64,000 nt of DNA, taken from Candidatus Pacearchaeota archaeon. Lineage in GTDB: Archaea > Nanobdellota > Nanobdellia > Pacearchaeales > GW2011-AR1. Positions within the stretch are counted from its first letter, which is position 1, and every line of letters begins with the position of its first letter. Position numbers and translations under genes: made by a program. This document shows, piece by piece, positions 57,170 through 64,000 of the stretch. Location: assembly GCA_019659125.1 (NCBI GenBank), contig JAIFVX010000002.1:1-64000 (forward strand), given 5' to 3'. Under the pieces are notes generated by a model. It ran no database searches. It was not told the DNA's origin and saw nothing but the letters and a program-made list of their open reading frames with translations.

Positions 57170-57693
57170 TTAGCATTCCTCCTGACACCAACGCCCTTAC
57201 CCCTACTTCTGAAGTGCGATCGAGTCCTTTGACCTCGAGTAGGCTGATTATATGAATGTCGAATACCTCGATGGCTCTTGATTTTCTTCAATCGCTTGAT
57301 ATCGAATTCTCTTGCAACGTCAAGGTCGGAACCATAGAGATGGTGTGTCTGTCCTGATTCGGGGTCGAATCTTCGATTCTTAAGAAAGTCAGGAAGCGGA
57401 AGCTTCTTCAGATATTCTTCAATGTGAGCAATATCTTGCTTTGATAATTCAGAAATCCTTTTTGTTCTCGGCATGTTTAATGCAAGGCATGTTGCATTGG
57501 AAATTGTCCAAGAAACTCCCTTGATTCTTGTCAGACCTGCATAGAGATTCTTAGAGCCTGGAACGTCATAACTAAATATTCTAACAATAACTTCGTTCTT
57601 GTCTTCCTGCACCGGCTGTCGCTTTTCTTTTTCGACAGGTTGCTTCTTTACCTGCTGTTCTGGTTTTGCTGTTTTTGCTGGTTTTTCTGCCAT
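57166..57693 (-). CDS. rps13: ribosomal protein uS13
   Basis: The 175-residue protein is archaeal S13: LYAGLTRIKGVSWTISNATCLAL near 50-72, EEYLKKLPLPDFLKNRR near 96-112, KSHRGIRHSYNQPTRGQRTRSHFR near 136-159 with the basic tail at the head of the small subunit. An N-terminal Lys/Gln-rich extension of about 30 residues is not in the usual family length. It begins one base after the DUF655 gene. Confidence 0.97.
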   Translation of the reverse strand: MAEKPAKTAKPEQQVKKQPVEKEKRQPVQEDKNEVIVRIFSYDVPGSKNLYAGLTRIKGVSWTISNATCLALNMPRTKRISELSKQDIAHIEEYLKKLPLPDFLKNRRFDPESGQTHHLYGSDLDVAREFDIKRLKKIKSHRGIRHSYNQPTRGQRTRSHFRSRGKGVGVRRNAK

Positions 57694-57694
57694 C

Positions 57695-58234
57695 TTACTT
57701 CACGAATAAATTAAATCGCTGACGTTCCGAGAGTTCCTCTAAAAGCCTTTTTTCTATGGCTTTCTTTGGATCAGGAATATTTGCTACTCTTTCCCTGATA
57801 TCCTTGAATGACTCGAAGGTCTTTTGCTCTCGGGCTTCTAAAAGCTCCTTGGTGTGCTTTTTTCCAAAGCCGGGAAGAAGTTCAATCTGATGGAGTCTTG
57901 TATTTATTGCTTGAGCGTTGTTAAAGAAATCTACAAATTTCTTCTCCTGCTCCGCAACTACTCCTTCGATGAACTCTTGTAGCTGGATCTTCGCAGTCTC
58001 GGTGAGTTTCTCTCGCGGCAATCTGCCTGCGATGTAATATATCTTATCTCGTTTGTCGGGACCTATATAAACCTTTTCTTTCGTCGCGAGGGCTATGCCT
58101 CTTCGAGGAATAAGCTCTAAAAGAATAAGCGTGTTAATTCCAATGGCTTGCGCAATAGGCATCATCTTGCCTTGCATAGGATACCCATACGGGAGGTAAT
58201 CTAGGATGATTGCAAATTCTTCTTTTTCAGCCAT
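57695..58234 (-). CDS. DUF655 RNA-binding-type protein
   Basis: The 179-residue protein is the archaeal DUF655 family: FAIILDYLPYGYPM near 7-20, GIALATKEKVYIGPDKRDKIYYIAGRL near 45-71, and a HhH segment LLPGFGKKHTKELLEAREQ near 118-136. The family is usually found beside RpoF and eL21 and is thought to bind nucleic acid. It begins one base after rpoF and ends one base before S13. Confidence 0.93.
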   Translation of the reverse strand: MAEKEEFAIILDYLPYGYPMQGKMMPIAQAIGINTLILLELIPRRGIALATKEKVYIGPDKRDKIYYIAGRLPREKLTETAKIQLQEFIEGVVAEQEKKFVDFFNNAQAINTRLHQIELLPGFGKKHTKELLEAREQKTFESFKDIRERVANIPDPKKAIEKRLLEELSERQRFNLFVK

Positions 58235-58235
58235 G

Positions 58236-58535
58236 TTACTTCTCCTTCACAAGCTGCAAAAGCTTAGCAATCTCTTCTTCGGTGAGACTCACCTGGTTAA
58301 AGATTTTATGGAGATCTTCAGCATCCTGAGGTGCGAAATCCACAAGCTTGACTATATCCTCTTCGGTGATTTTAGGATTGTTAAGTTTTCTTACATTATC
58401 TGCAATCTTCTTTGCTTTCTCCTGGGAAAACTGGGTAAAGTGTTTTATGTATTCATCAACAGGTTTCTTCTCAGTACTTTCCTTCACGTAGTGCTGGACT
58501 TCTGCAAGAGATAATGGTTTTTTAGCAAGTATCAT
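58236..58535 (-). CDS. rpoF: RNA polymerase subunit F (Rpb4)
   Basis: The 99-residue protein is archaeal Rpb4: LSLAEVQHYVKESTEKKPVDEYIKH near 8-32, KKIADNVRKLNNPKITEEDIVKLVDFAPQDAEDLHKIF near 41-78, all in the helical HRDC-like fold. With RpoE it forms the polymerase stalk. It overlaps eL21 by four bases, the usual archaeal pair. Confidence 0.95.
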   Translation of the reverse strand: MILAKKPLSLAEVQHYVKESTEKKPVDEYIKHFTQFSQEKAKKIADNVRKLNNPKITEEDIVKLVDFAPQDAEDLHKIFNQVSLTEEEIAKLLQLVKEK

Positions 58536-58786
58536 TGTGTAATCTTCTTAAGATGGATTGGTTTAATTAGATATCGTTTAGGCTTGTTGATGTCGTTGAC
58601 CTCGACCTCATAGGCTGAGCCTCTCTGTGCAATGACTTTTCCTGTCCTTCCATGGACTCGTGTTGAATAACCAAATGGAACAGCATGTTCTCTGACTACC
58701 GCTACTGCATCTCCTGGCTTGAATTTCTGGAAAAATCGGGTTAGCGATAGTTTTCCTCTATCTCTCATTCGTTTCTGTTTAAGCAT
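58532..58786 (-). CDS. rpl21e: ribosomal protein eL21
   Basis: The 84-residue protein is archaeal L21e: RDRGKLSLTRFFQKFKPGDAVAVV near 9-32, GYSTRVHGRTGKVIAQRGSAYEVEV near 39-63, then PKRYLIKPIHLKKI. It leads the L21e-RpoF-DUF655-S13-S4-S11-RpoD operon and starts at the ATG after a TATA-like TTTTTAAA region near 58805. Confidence 0.96.
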   Translation of the reverse strand: MLKQKRMRDRGKLSLTRFFQKFKPGDAVAVVREHAVPFGYSTRVHGRTGKVIAQRGSAYEVEVNDINKPKRYLIKPIHLKKITQ

Positions 58787-58830
58787 GATAGTACCTGATA
58801 AAAACAGTTTAAAAAGCTTTTCCTTTAGAA

Positions 58831-59550
58831 TTAGCGTTTCTTCAGCCCGAACATCCAGGCCATAGTGTGTAGTCCCGTACGGCCTGCTTGTATATATGAT
58901 CCATCACATACTTGAGAAATGTATAATGGCCTTACAAATGGTTTCCTATGGCTGTCAATATCCCCTTCACAAGAAAATGATAGATCGTGAAGATGTTGCG
59001 CGTCTTTGCCTTGATTTACAAACAACCCATAGTCCTTTGTTTTAGAGCCGAACATCCAGAGCATCAACTCACTCTCATCTAGCCTTTTCATAGGCACGTT
59101 GACTCTCGTAGTTCTTTTTAGGGAAAATACTCTTTGTTGGGAGGGGTGCTTACCCTTATCTTCCTCTGCCTGTTCAACATATGGCGATACATTTGCAAGG
59201 CAGTAGTCAGCATTCCGCTGATGAAGCCCGACAACTTTTTCCGCATCTGCAAGCAAAGGTGAATGCCGTGCTAGAAGTATATCCTCTCTCTTAGGAATGT
59301 AGATTGCCGCTTCCTGTGTATATGCAGAATACCAATTTATCTGACCCTGGAACTCTCCTTCCCTTACATTCATGAGCTCTTTATGTGTAAGAGGTCTCTC
59401 TTCCATGCGAATCTGGGCAAGTTCTTTTAAAGTAGTGAGAGATGCTTTACGATCTCGAAATAATTTTAGTCCTCTATCGAGTGGAGCATCTACAAAATAA
59501 ACCGTTCCTATCTTTTCCTTGAAAACAGCTACATCGCCCGTAGTATGCAT
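58831..59550 (-). CDS. hypothetical protein
   Basis: ATG 59550 (MHTTGDVAVFKEKIG) is preferred to the longer frame because CTTTAAATA lies about 28 bases upstream. The 239-residue protein is soluble with no recognised motif (VYFVDAPLDRGLKLFRDRKASL, LLADAEKVVGLHQRNADY, TTRVNVPMKRLDES). It is its own unit between the small zinc-ribbon gene and the ribosomal operon. The real function is unknown. Confidence 0.65.
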   Translation of the reverse strand: MHTTGDVAVFKEKIGTVYFVDAPLDRGLKLFRDRKASLTTLKELAQIRMEERPLTHKELMNVREGEFQGQINWYSAYTQEAAIYIPKREDILLARHSPLLADAEKVVGLHQRNADYCLANVSPYVEQAEEDKGKHPSQQRVFSLKRTTRVNVPMKRLDESELMLWMFGSKTKDYGLFVNQGKDAQHLHDLSFSCEGDIDSHRKPFVRPLYISQVCDGSYIQAGRTGLHTMAWMFGLKKR

Positions 59551-59595
59551 ACAGTCACAATAACACAAGTTATATTTAAAGATTTATGAGGAGAA

Positions 59596-59790
59596 TTAGA
59601 ATCGTCGTTGAACAGTAGGTTTGGTGACTGATCCCTGATCAAGGTCTCCAGCTTCACGGGCATTCTCCATGTTCGTAATGATTGCGTTGAACATCTTCTC
59701 GCCCCAGACTCCAATTCCGCAGTTCCTGCAGACATCGACAACAGATGTGTCGGCGATCGGGGATTTACAGTAAATACATTTCTTTGCCAT
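59596..59790 (-). CDS. zinc-ribbon small protein
   Basis: The 64-residue protein has two CxxC pairs (KCIYCKSPIADTSVVDVCRNCG near 4-25), a classic zinc ribbon, followed by a helical part (WGEKMFNAIITNMENAREAGDLDQ). Its size and layout match a conserved archaeal small zinc protein; function unknown, probably nucleic-acid or protein binding. Confidence 0.8.
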   Translation of the reverse strand: MAKKCIYCKSPIADTSVVDVCRNCGIGVWGEKMFNAIITNMENAREAGDLDQGSVTKPTVQRRF

Positions 59791-59840
59791 GATCTCTTTT
59801 TTACGCCGTTGAGTAGAGGCACGGGTATATAAATATTCGT

Positions 59841-60098
59841 ATGTCGGAGAAAAAGAATTATATAAGGTTGATGTTTAAAAAGAACATGAGATGGAATGTA
59901 TGGATGGGAATTATTATTCTTGTTTTTCTTGGGATCTCTTATTTTATCCCTCTTACTATTGATAGTGGAGCGAATTACAATACGACAACCCCTTTACTTG
60001 GAATTCTTATTTTTCACAATCCATTTATTTTAGGATTATATGTTTTGATTGCTGTCGTATTAATAGTCAAAGGTACCACAAGTGTTAAAAGTAAATAG
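59841..60098 (+). CDS. small two-helix membrane protein
   Basis: The 85-residue protein has two hydrophobic segments (near 20-38 and 60-77). A TATA-like TATATAAAT near 59826 is only 13 bases before the ATG, so the leader is unusual or the start lies a little downstream. It precedes a second membrane-protein gene by 14 bases. The family is not recognised. Confidence 0.6.
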   Translation: MSEKKNYIRLMFKKNMRWNVWMGIIILVFLGISYFIPLTIDSGANYNTTTPLLGILIFHNPFILGLYVLIAVVLIVKGTTSVKSK

Positions 60099-60112
60099 GG
60101 CGATATTTCATT

Positions 60113-60664
60113 ATGATTGAAGAAAGTGGAAAGGGGTTGAAAGAAGTGTTTAGGCATGGAAGATATGTCGTGCTCGCTTGCATCATTGCACTCATCTTTT
60201 ATGCAGCCAATATCCTCTTCATATCACTGCGCACAATCATTTCAGTGTCTCCCCATGTCGGTTTTCTTGGGACGCTGACATTGATAAAAAACCTTGTTAT
60301 AGGATATCAAGGATTCCTTTGGCACTGGTATAGTCTTATCGTCATTAGCATCCTGACTGGAATATTGATAAGTGTGCTCTGGTATCATTATGTAAAAGTA
60401 CGGAAGCTAGAACGAAAGGTTGGGATTGCAGGAAGCGTTGGACTTTTCCTCGGGCTCCTGGCGCCGGCCTGTGCAAGTTGCGGTATAGGGCTTGCAGCAG
60501 TTGTCGGATTAGGTGCGATCTTAGCTGTCCTTCCCTTCAAGGGAGCTGAAATTTCATTCGTGGCAATCATCCTGCTTATCTATTCTATCATCATTGTTTC
60601 TTCAGCAGTCATCGAAAGCTGTTCTATTGATAGGAAAAAATTACAAACAAGAAAAAGTACATAA
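60113..60664 (+). CDS. polytopic membrane protein with Cys-rich loop
   Basis: The 183-residue protein has about five hydrophobic segments (near 18-36, 47-63, 72-90, 105-128, 145-168). The loop LLAPACASCGIGLAAVVGLGAIL near 117-139 has two close Cys in a Gly/Ala-rich helix. This arrangement is seen in small membrane proteins of unknown role in several archaea and bacteria. It is the second gene after the 85-residue membrane gene. Confidence 0.7.
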   Translation: MIEESGKGLKEVFRHGRYVVLACIIALIFYAANILFISLRTIISVSPHVGFLGTLTLIKNLVIGYQGFLWHWYSLIVISILTGILISVLWYHYVKVRKLERKVGIAGSVGLFLGLLAPACASCGIGLAAVVGLGAILAVLPFKGAEISFVAIILLIYSIIIVSSAVIESCSIDRKKLQTRKST

Positions 60665-60711
60665 GATACATCTACAAAATATGTGTAGTGCTCTTTTTTA
60701 AAAGAATTTAA

Positions 60712-60969
60712 TTACGCTTCTTCTGAGATGGCTATAGGGGCCAGTTCTTCAGCGGCGTAGGCAGGCGTGAAGCTGCCTTCCTCTCGAAGTCCCTTGTAAT
60801 CCCGGACGGTTATCTCTTCAAGCATCTCTAGCAACTGTGCCAGATACTTGATGGCGCGGTCTTCATAGGTCTTCATCCTGTTCTGCTCTTTGGTCTCAAG
60901 CAGCCGGATGGCCAACCTTTTCAATACTTCACCAAATTCTTTGTGCTCACGGATAGATATTTTATTCAT
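60712..60969 (-). CDS. helical hypothetical protein
   Basis: The 85-residue protein is helical and charged (EHKEFGEVLKRLAIRLLETKEQNRMKTYEDRAIKYLAQLLEMLEE near 8-52) with a softer C-terminal third (SFTPAYAAEELAPIAIS). No membrane segment or motif is evident. It stands alone on the minus strand between the membrane gene and the ABC exporter block. Confidence 0.6.
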   Translation of the reverse strand: MNKISIREHKEFGEVLKRLAIRLLETKEQNRMKTYEDRAIKYLAQLLEMLEEITVRDYKGLREEGSFTPAYAAEELAPIAISEEA

Positions 60970-61066
60970 GGTAGAACAATCCAGACATACATACCAGAAA
61001 CTAGTATGAATATCTGAGAATTATATAGTATATACTCCGTTCAAATATATAAATGTATCGTAGAGT

Positions 61067-61348
61067 CTAAAAAAGAAATAATTTTCCCTGTTGGTAAGGC
61101 TTCGGTTTCTCAGGCACATATGCTTTGAGTTCTTTTGCCAAATGTCTTCCGAGCTGGTGTGAGAGGATTGCCGCGTCGAACCAGTCAAAGTTGCATTGTT
61201 TATTCTGAACCATGTCTACTAAAGCATCGAGAACCCTTGATTCCCGTCCGGCTTCATATCGGAAACAATAATATTGATCTCCCTTAATCAGAGAAAGTGT
61301 TTTCATTGTCCTATCTTTAAAATCAGTGTTGTACAAATGCTCATACAT
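61067..61348 (-). CDS. hypothetical protein
   Basis: ATG 61348 is preferred because a TATA box TATAAAATA lies about 45 bases upstream, and the longer frame to 61447 overlaps the exporter gene. The 93-residue protein is soluble (MYEHLYNTDFKDRTMKTLSLI, FDWFDAAILSHQLGRHLAKEL) with a Pro/Lys-rich end. It follows the ABC permease on the same strand but has its own promoter. Confidence 0.55.
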   Translation of the reverse strand: MYEHLYNTDFKDRTMKTLSLIKGDQYYCFRYEAGRESRVLDALVDMVQNKQCNFDWFDAAILSHQLGRHLAKELKAYVPEKPKPYQQGKLFLF

Positions 61349-61389
61349 TGATTCATGGAGTGGATGTAGATTAAAAATATTTCGGTATT

Positions 61390-62136
61390 TTATACTTCTA
61401 CACGGTTGAAGAAGTATATACCCATGATTGTTACAAGGGCAGCACACATCAGACTTACCATTAAATCAAGACCTAATCCGAAATTGGCAACTCCGGTCAG
61501 TAAGCTTCGTATCGCGTCTATTTGATATGAAAGGGGATCGAATAACGCTATTGTTTTTATTGGTCCTGATGCCGTAGTCAACGGATAGAGCGCTCCCGAC
61601 AAAAAGAAGACAGGCATAATGATGAAGTTCATAATTAGTGGAAACGCCTGCATATCCTCTACCTTGATGGCCAGAGCAGTTCCTAATGCCGTAAATATGA
61701 ATGCAAGAAGGAACATGAATACGAGAGCCACAGGAAGAAGAATTACGTTTTCAGGTCTAAACCCTATCGCCAAAGTTATTACAAAAATGATTATTCCCTG
61801 GATCAACGCAACTGTAGCTCCCCCAAGAGTTCTTCCCAGAAATATACTGAATCGTGAAGATGGTGAGACTAAGGTTTCCTTCAAGAATCCAAACTGTCTA
61901 TCCCATATGACTTCCATGCCGGCAAACATTGCAGTGAACAATATGCTCATTCCAATAATTCCAGGAGCTAGGAATTGAATATAATTTCCTGCTCCGCTTT
62001 TTGCATAAATTGGACCTAAACCGAATCCAAGGGCAACTAAAAATAATATTGGCTGTGCCAGCGAAGCCACTATTCTAGATTTTGTTCTCCAAAATCTTAT
62101 AAGCTGCCGCAGCCACATTACATAGATTGCTTTCAT
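61390..62136 (-). CDS. ABC-2 type permease (DrrB-like)
   Basis: ATG 62136 overlaps the ATPase stop in the ATGA form used elsewhere in this genome, so it is preferred to ATG 62148. The 248-residue permease has six membrane segments (MWLRQLIRFW..., LGFGLGPIY, ILFTAMFAGMEVIW, ALIQGIIIFVITLAI, LVFMFLLAFIFTALG, FIIMPVFFLSGALYPL). The block DRQFGFLKETLVSPSSRFSIFLGR near 78-101 is typical of DrrB/daunorubicin-type exporters. With the coupled ATPase it forms an exporter of unknown cargo, likely lipid or drug. Confidence 0.92.
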   Translation of the reverse strand: MKAIYVMWLRQLIRFWRTKSRIVASLAQPILFLVALGFGLGPIYAKSGAGNYIQFLAPGIIGMSILFTAMFAGMEVIWDRQFGFLKETLVSPSSRFSIFLGRTLGGATVALIQGIIIFVITLAIGFRPENVILLPVALVFMFLLAFIFTALGTALAIKVEDMQAFPLIMNFIIMPVFFLSGALYPLTTASGPIKTIALFDPLSYQIDAIRSLLTGVANFGLGLDLMVSLMCAALVTIMGIYFFNRVEV

Positions 62137-62933
62137 CTGTTTCCCCATGATTTAGCGGCAGTCCTTAGTGCGTCAATTGATTTACTGCTCTCATCTCGTA
62201 TGCCGTGACCAGTAAGTTTCAAAAACGCCTCTTCCAATGATGCTGTCTTAGTCTTTTTCTTCAGTTGATCAGGTGTTCCCATAACCAGCAGCTTGCCATG
62301 ATCTATAATTGCAGTTCTGTTAGCATATTTCTCTGCTTCATGCATATAATGGGTTGTGAAAAAAACAGTCATACCTTCATCCTTGTTGAGCTTTTTTATA
62401 TAATCCCACATAGTGTTTCTTGTTTGTGGATCCAAACCAAGAGTAGGCTCATCTAAGAAAAGAATCTTAGGGTGATGGACCAATCCTCGAGCTATCTCTA
62501 ATCTTCTCTTCATTCCACCTGAATATGTCTTGATAAAGTCATTTCTTCTTTCCCAAAGGTCAACTAGTTTTAAGAGATGGTGTATTCTTTCTTCCGCTAG
62601 TTTTTTAGGAACGCTGTAGAGAGCCGCATGGAATCTTAGATTTTCCAAAGCCGTTAGTTCGTTATCAAGGCTGAAGTCCTGGAAGACAATGCCGAAAGAA
62701 GATCGTACCCGCTGCTGTTCTGTCAGTGGATCAAATCCGTTAATTTCTATTTTTCCCGATGTTGGCTTTAACAGTGTGGTGAGCATCCTAATGGTTGTCG
62801 TCTTGCCAGCCCCATTGGGCCCAAGGAAGGCAAACATTTCACCCTTATCAACAGAAAAGGAAACTTTGTCTACTGCGGTGAATTTCTTGAATTTTTTCAC
62901 AACATTCCTTACATCAATGATTGGAGATGACAT
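62133..62933 (-). CDS. ABC exporter ATP-binding protein (DrrA-like)
   Basis: The 266-residue protein has Walker A GPNGAGKTT near 39-47, the signature YSGGMKRRLEIARGL near 137-151, Walker B KILFLDEPTLGLDP near 155-168, the H-loop TTHYMHEAEKY near 190-200 and the DrrA C-terminus ASLEEAFLKLTGHGI near 232-246. It powers the downstream permease, to which it is coupled by a four-base overlap. A TATA-like region near 62950-62960 precedes it. Confidence 0.94.
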   Translation of the reverse strand: MSSPIIDVRNVVKKFKKFTAVDKVSFSVDKGEMFAFLGPNGAGKTTTIRMLTTLLKPTSGKIEINGFDPLTEQQRVRSSFGIVFQDFSLDNELTALENLRFHAALYSVPKKLAEERIHHLLKLVDLWERRNDFIKTYSGGMKRRLEIARGLVHHPKILFLDEPTLGLDPQTRNTMWDYIKKLNKDEGMTVFFTTHYMHEAEKYANRTAIIDHGKLLVMGTPDQLKKKTKTASLEEAFLKLTGHGIRDESSKSIDALRTAAKSWGNR

Positions 62934-63015
62934 TTTGTAATAAAGAAAATGCAGCTTAAAAAGATTCCGATTTATTAAACACCGACCAATACTTTCATTT
63001 TAGGCAGTAGCAACA

Positions 63016-64000
63016 TTAGATAATAATTGCCGAGCTTTTCTCGTCTTTCTCGTCGTCGTAGTCAGCAACCAATGCCTCGGTGGTGATGACCATTCCAGCA
63101 ATGCTGGCTGCTGTCTGGACTGCATTCCTTACTACTTTTGTTGGATCTATTACGCCAGCCTTGAAGAGGTCTTCATAAGTATCTGTCTGAGCATTATATC
63201 CCACTCCATGTTCCTTGCTCTTTAAATGTGCAAGGACTTCAGAACCATCCTTTCCCGCATTTTGGGCAATCTGCCGGAGAGGCCCTTCAAGAGATTTCTT
63301 GACAATCTTTGCCCCGGTCTCTTGGTCTCCTCGAAGCTGCAACAATTCAAGCTCTTTCATTGCATGGAGCAATGTCAAACCTCCTCCAGGAACAACCCCT
63401 TCCTCGACTGCAGCAGTGGTTGCATGAAGAGCATCATCTATTCTCATCTTTTTCTCCTTCAATTCTGTCTCTGTAGGAGCTCCTACATTAATAACAGCAA
63501 CTCCTCCACTTAACTTCGCAAGCCTTTTTCTCAGGTCTTCCCTCTTATATTCAGAATCTTCATTGGCAATCCTTCCTTCCAGGAATTTGATTCTCTTTTC
63601 TATTTCAGGTTTATTTCCTTTTCCTTCGATGATAACTGTCTCTTCCTTACCCATCTTCACACGCTTTGCCGAACCCAGGTCTTCCAACTCCAGGTCTTCG
63701 ATCTTTTCATCTCTTTCTTTGCTGATAACTTTTCCTCCCGTAAGAATTGCTATGTCTTCAAGCATCTCTTTCTTCTCATCGCCAAAGCCAGGAGCTTTTA
63801 GGGCACCTACTTTAAGCCCTCCTCTCAGAAGATTAAGGACTAACAATGTTAGTGCTTCACCCTCAACGTCCTCTGCAATGATGACAAGAGGCTTTCCGCT
63901 ATGCGCTACCGCCTCAAGCACAGGAACAAGCTCTTTTACAGCCGAGATTGTCTTGTCGGTGATAAGAATATAGGGATCTTCAAAAGAGGCTTCCATTTTT
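63016..64000 (-). CDS. groL: group I chaperonin (GroEL type), 5' end beyond window
   Basis: The frame runs from the right edge to a stop at 63016, about 328 residues of C-terminal part. It has the bacterial group I features: [61 protein letters not shown] and [23 protein letters not shown], with the ATPase Asp in DDALHAT. The C-terminus ends DEKSSAIII, not the Gly-Gly-Met tail of most bacterial forms. Archaea normally rely on the thermosome (group II), so this folding ring is of bacterial origin or old transfer. The GroES partner is not in the window. Confidence 0.95.
   Translation of the reverse strand, partial: KMEASFEDPYILITDKTISAVKELVPVLEAVAHSGKPLVIIAEDVEGEALTLLVLNLLRGGLKVGALKAPGFGDEKKEMLEDIAILTGGKVISKERDEKIEDLELEDLGSAKRVKMGKEETVIIEGKGNKPEIEKRIKFLEGRIANEDSEYKREDLRKRLAKLSGGVAVINVGAPTETELKEKKMRIDDALHATTAAVEEGVVPGGGLTLLHAMKELELLQLRGDQETGAKIVKKSLEGPLRQIAQNAGKDGSEVLAHLKSKEHGVGYNAQTDTYEDLFKAGVIDPTKVVRNAVQTAASIAGMVITTEALVADYDDEKDEKSSAIII

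Overview
The window is chromosomal DNA of an archaeon. The evidence is archaeal-type information genes (RNA polymerase subunits D and F/Rpb4, ribosomal proteins eL18 and eL21, archaeal ProS, XerA-type recombinase, an initiator tRNA with the archaeal A1:U72 pair, a tRNA intron at position 37/38) together with TTTAAA/TTATAT boxes about 25-30 bases before most start codons, which suggests mostly leaderless mRNAs. Small dense genes, four-base ATGA overlaps, many short membrane proteins, a bacterial-type GroEL and free-standing LAGLIDADG endonucleases suggest a DPANN lineage of the Woesearchaeota/Pacearchaeota type. This assignment is inference and was not tested by phylogeny.

Layout. 1-2404: 5' part of a very large surface protein on the minus strand, running off the left edge. 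2475-4520: RNase HII, initiator tRNA-Met and a small membrane-protein operon driven by a shared palindromic TATA box. 4589-5351: frameshifted LAGLIDADG endonuclease abutting tRNA-Ser(GCT). 5393-8372: accessory block of bacterial-looking genes (RibD/DHFR-like, DUF1801, YdeI-like, DUF4383-like, FAD oxidoreductase). 8453-13807: small proteins, VOC protein, DEAD helicase, second DHFR-like protein, metallophosphoesterase. 13904-16284: ABC exporter. 16820-19403: purC-purB. 19428-23244: minus-strand envelope cluster (two glycosyltransferases, VTT/DedA-like protein, sphingomyelin-synthase-like protein, DsbA-like thioredoxin). 23318-26800: CuA-type cupredoxin, DoxX, methyltransferase, EEP nuclease. 26916-31279: glycosyltransferase, deoxyribosyltransferase-like protein, permuted GTPase and a run of tiny genes. 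31344-43825: proS, a glycan-linker surface protein, second DEAD helicase, PCD, CBS protein, ileS, TrmB regulator, epimerase, TatD. 44000-47806: secreted LamG-deacetylase-dockerin protein and a Calx-beta protein. 47813-48693: intron-containing tRNA-Leu(TAA) abutted by a second LAGLIDADG gene. 49237-58786: XerA and the ribosomal/RNA polymerase operon, split in two by about 3.7 kb that holds tRNA-Leu(AAG) and a second deacetylase. 58831-64000: small genes, a DrrAB-like ABC exporter and the 3' part of a group I chaperonin running off the right edge.

Themes. Much of the window builds and modifies the cell surface: three large sequon-rich secreted proteins, two extracellular polysaccharide deacetylase-like enzymes, four sugar-handling enzymes, a lipid-headgroup-transferase-like protein and two ABC exporters. 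The most unusual observation is that both LAGLIDADG genes end within 6-15 bases of a class II tRNA gene, and in both the TATA box of the tRNA lies inside the last codons of the endonuclease. A tRNA-Leu with an AAG anticodon, very rare in archaea, is the second. No stretch longer than 300 bases is without a gene; there is no CRISPR array, rRNA or transposase.
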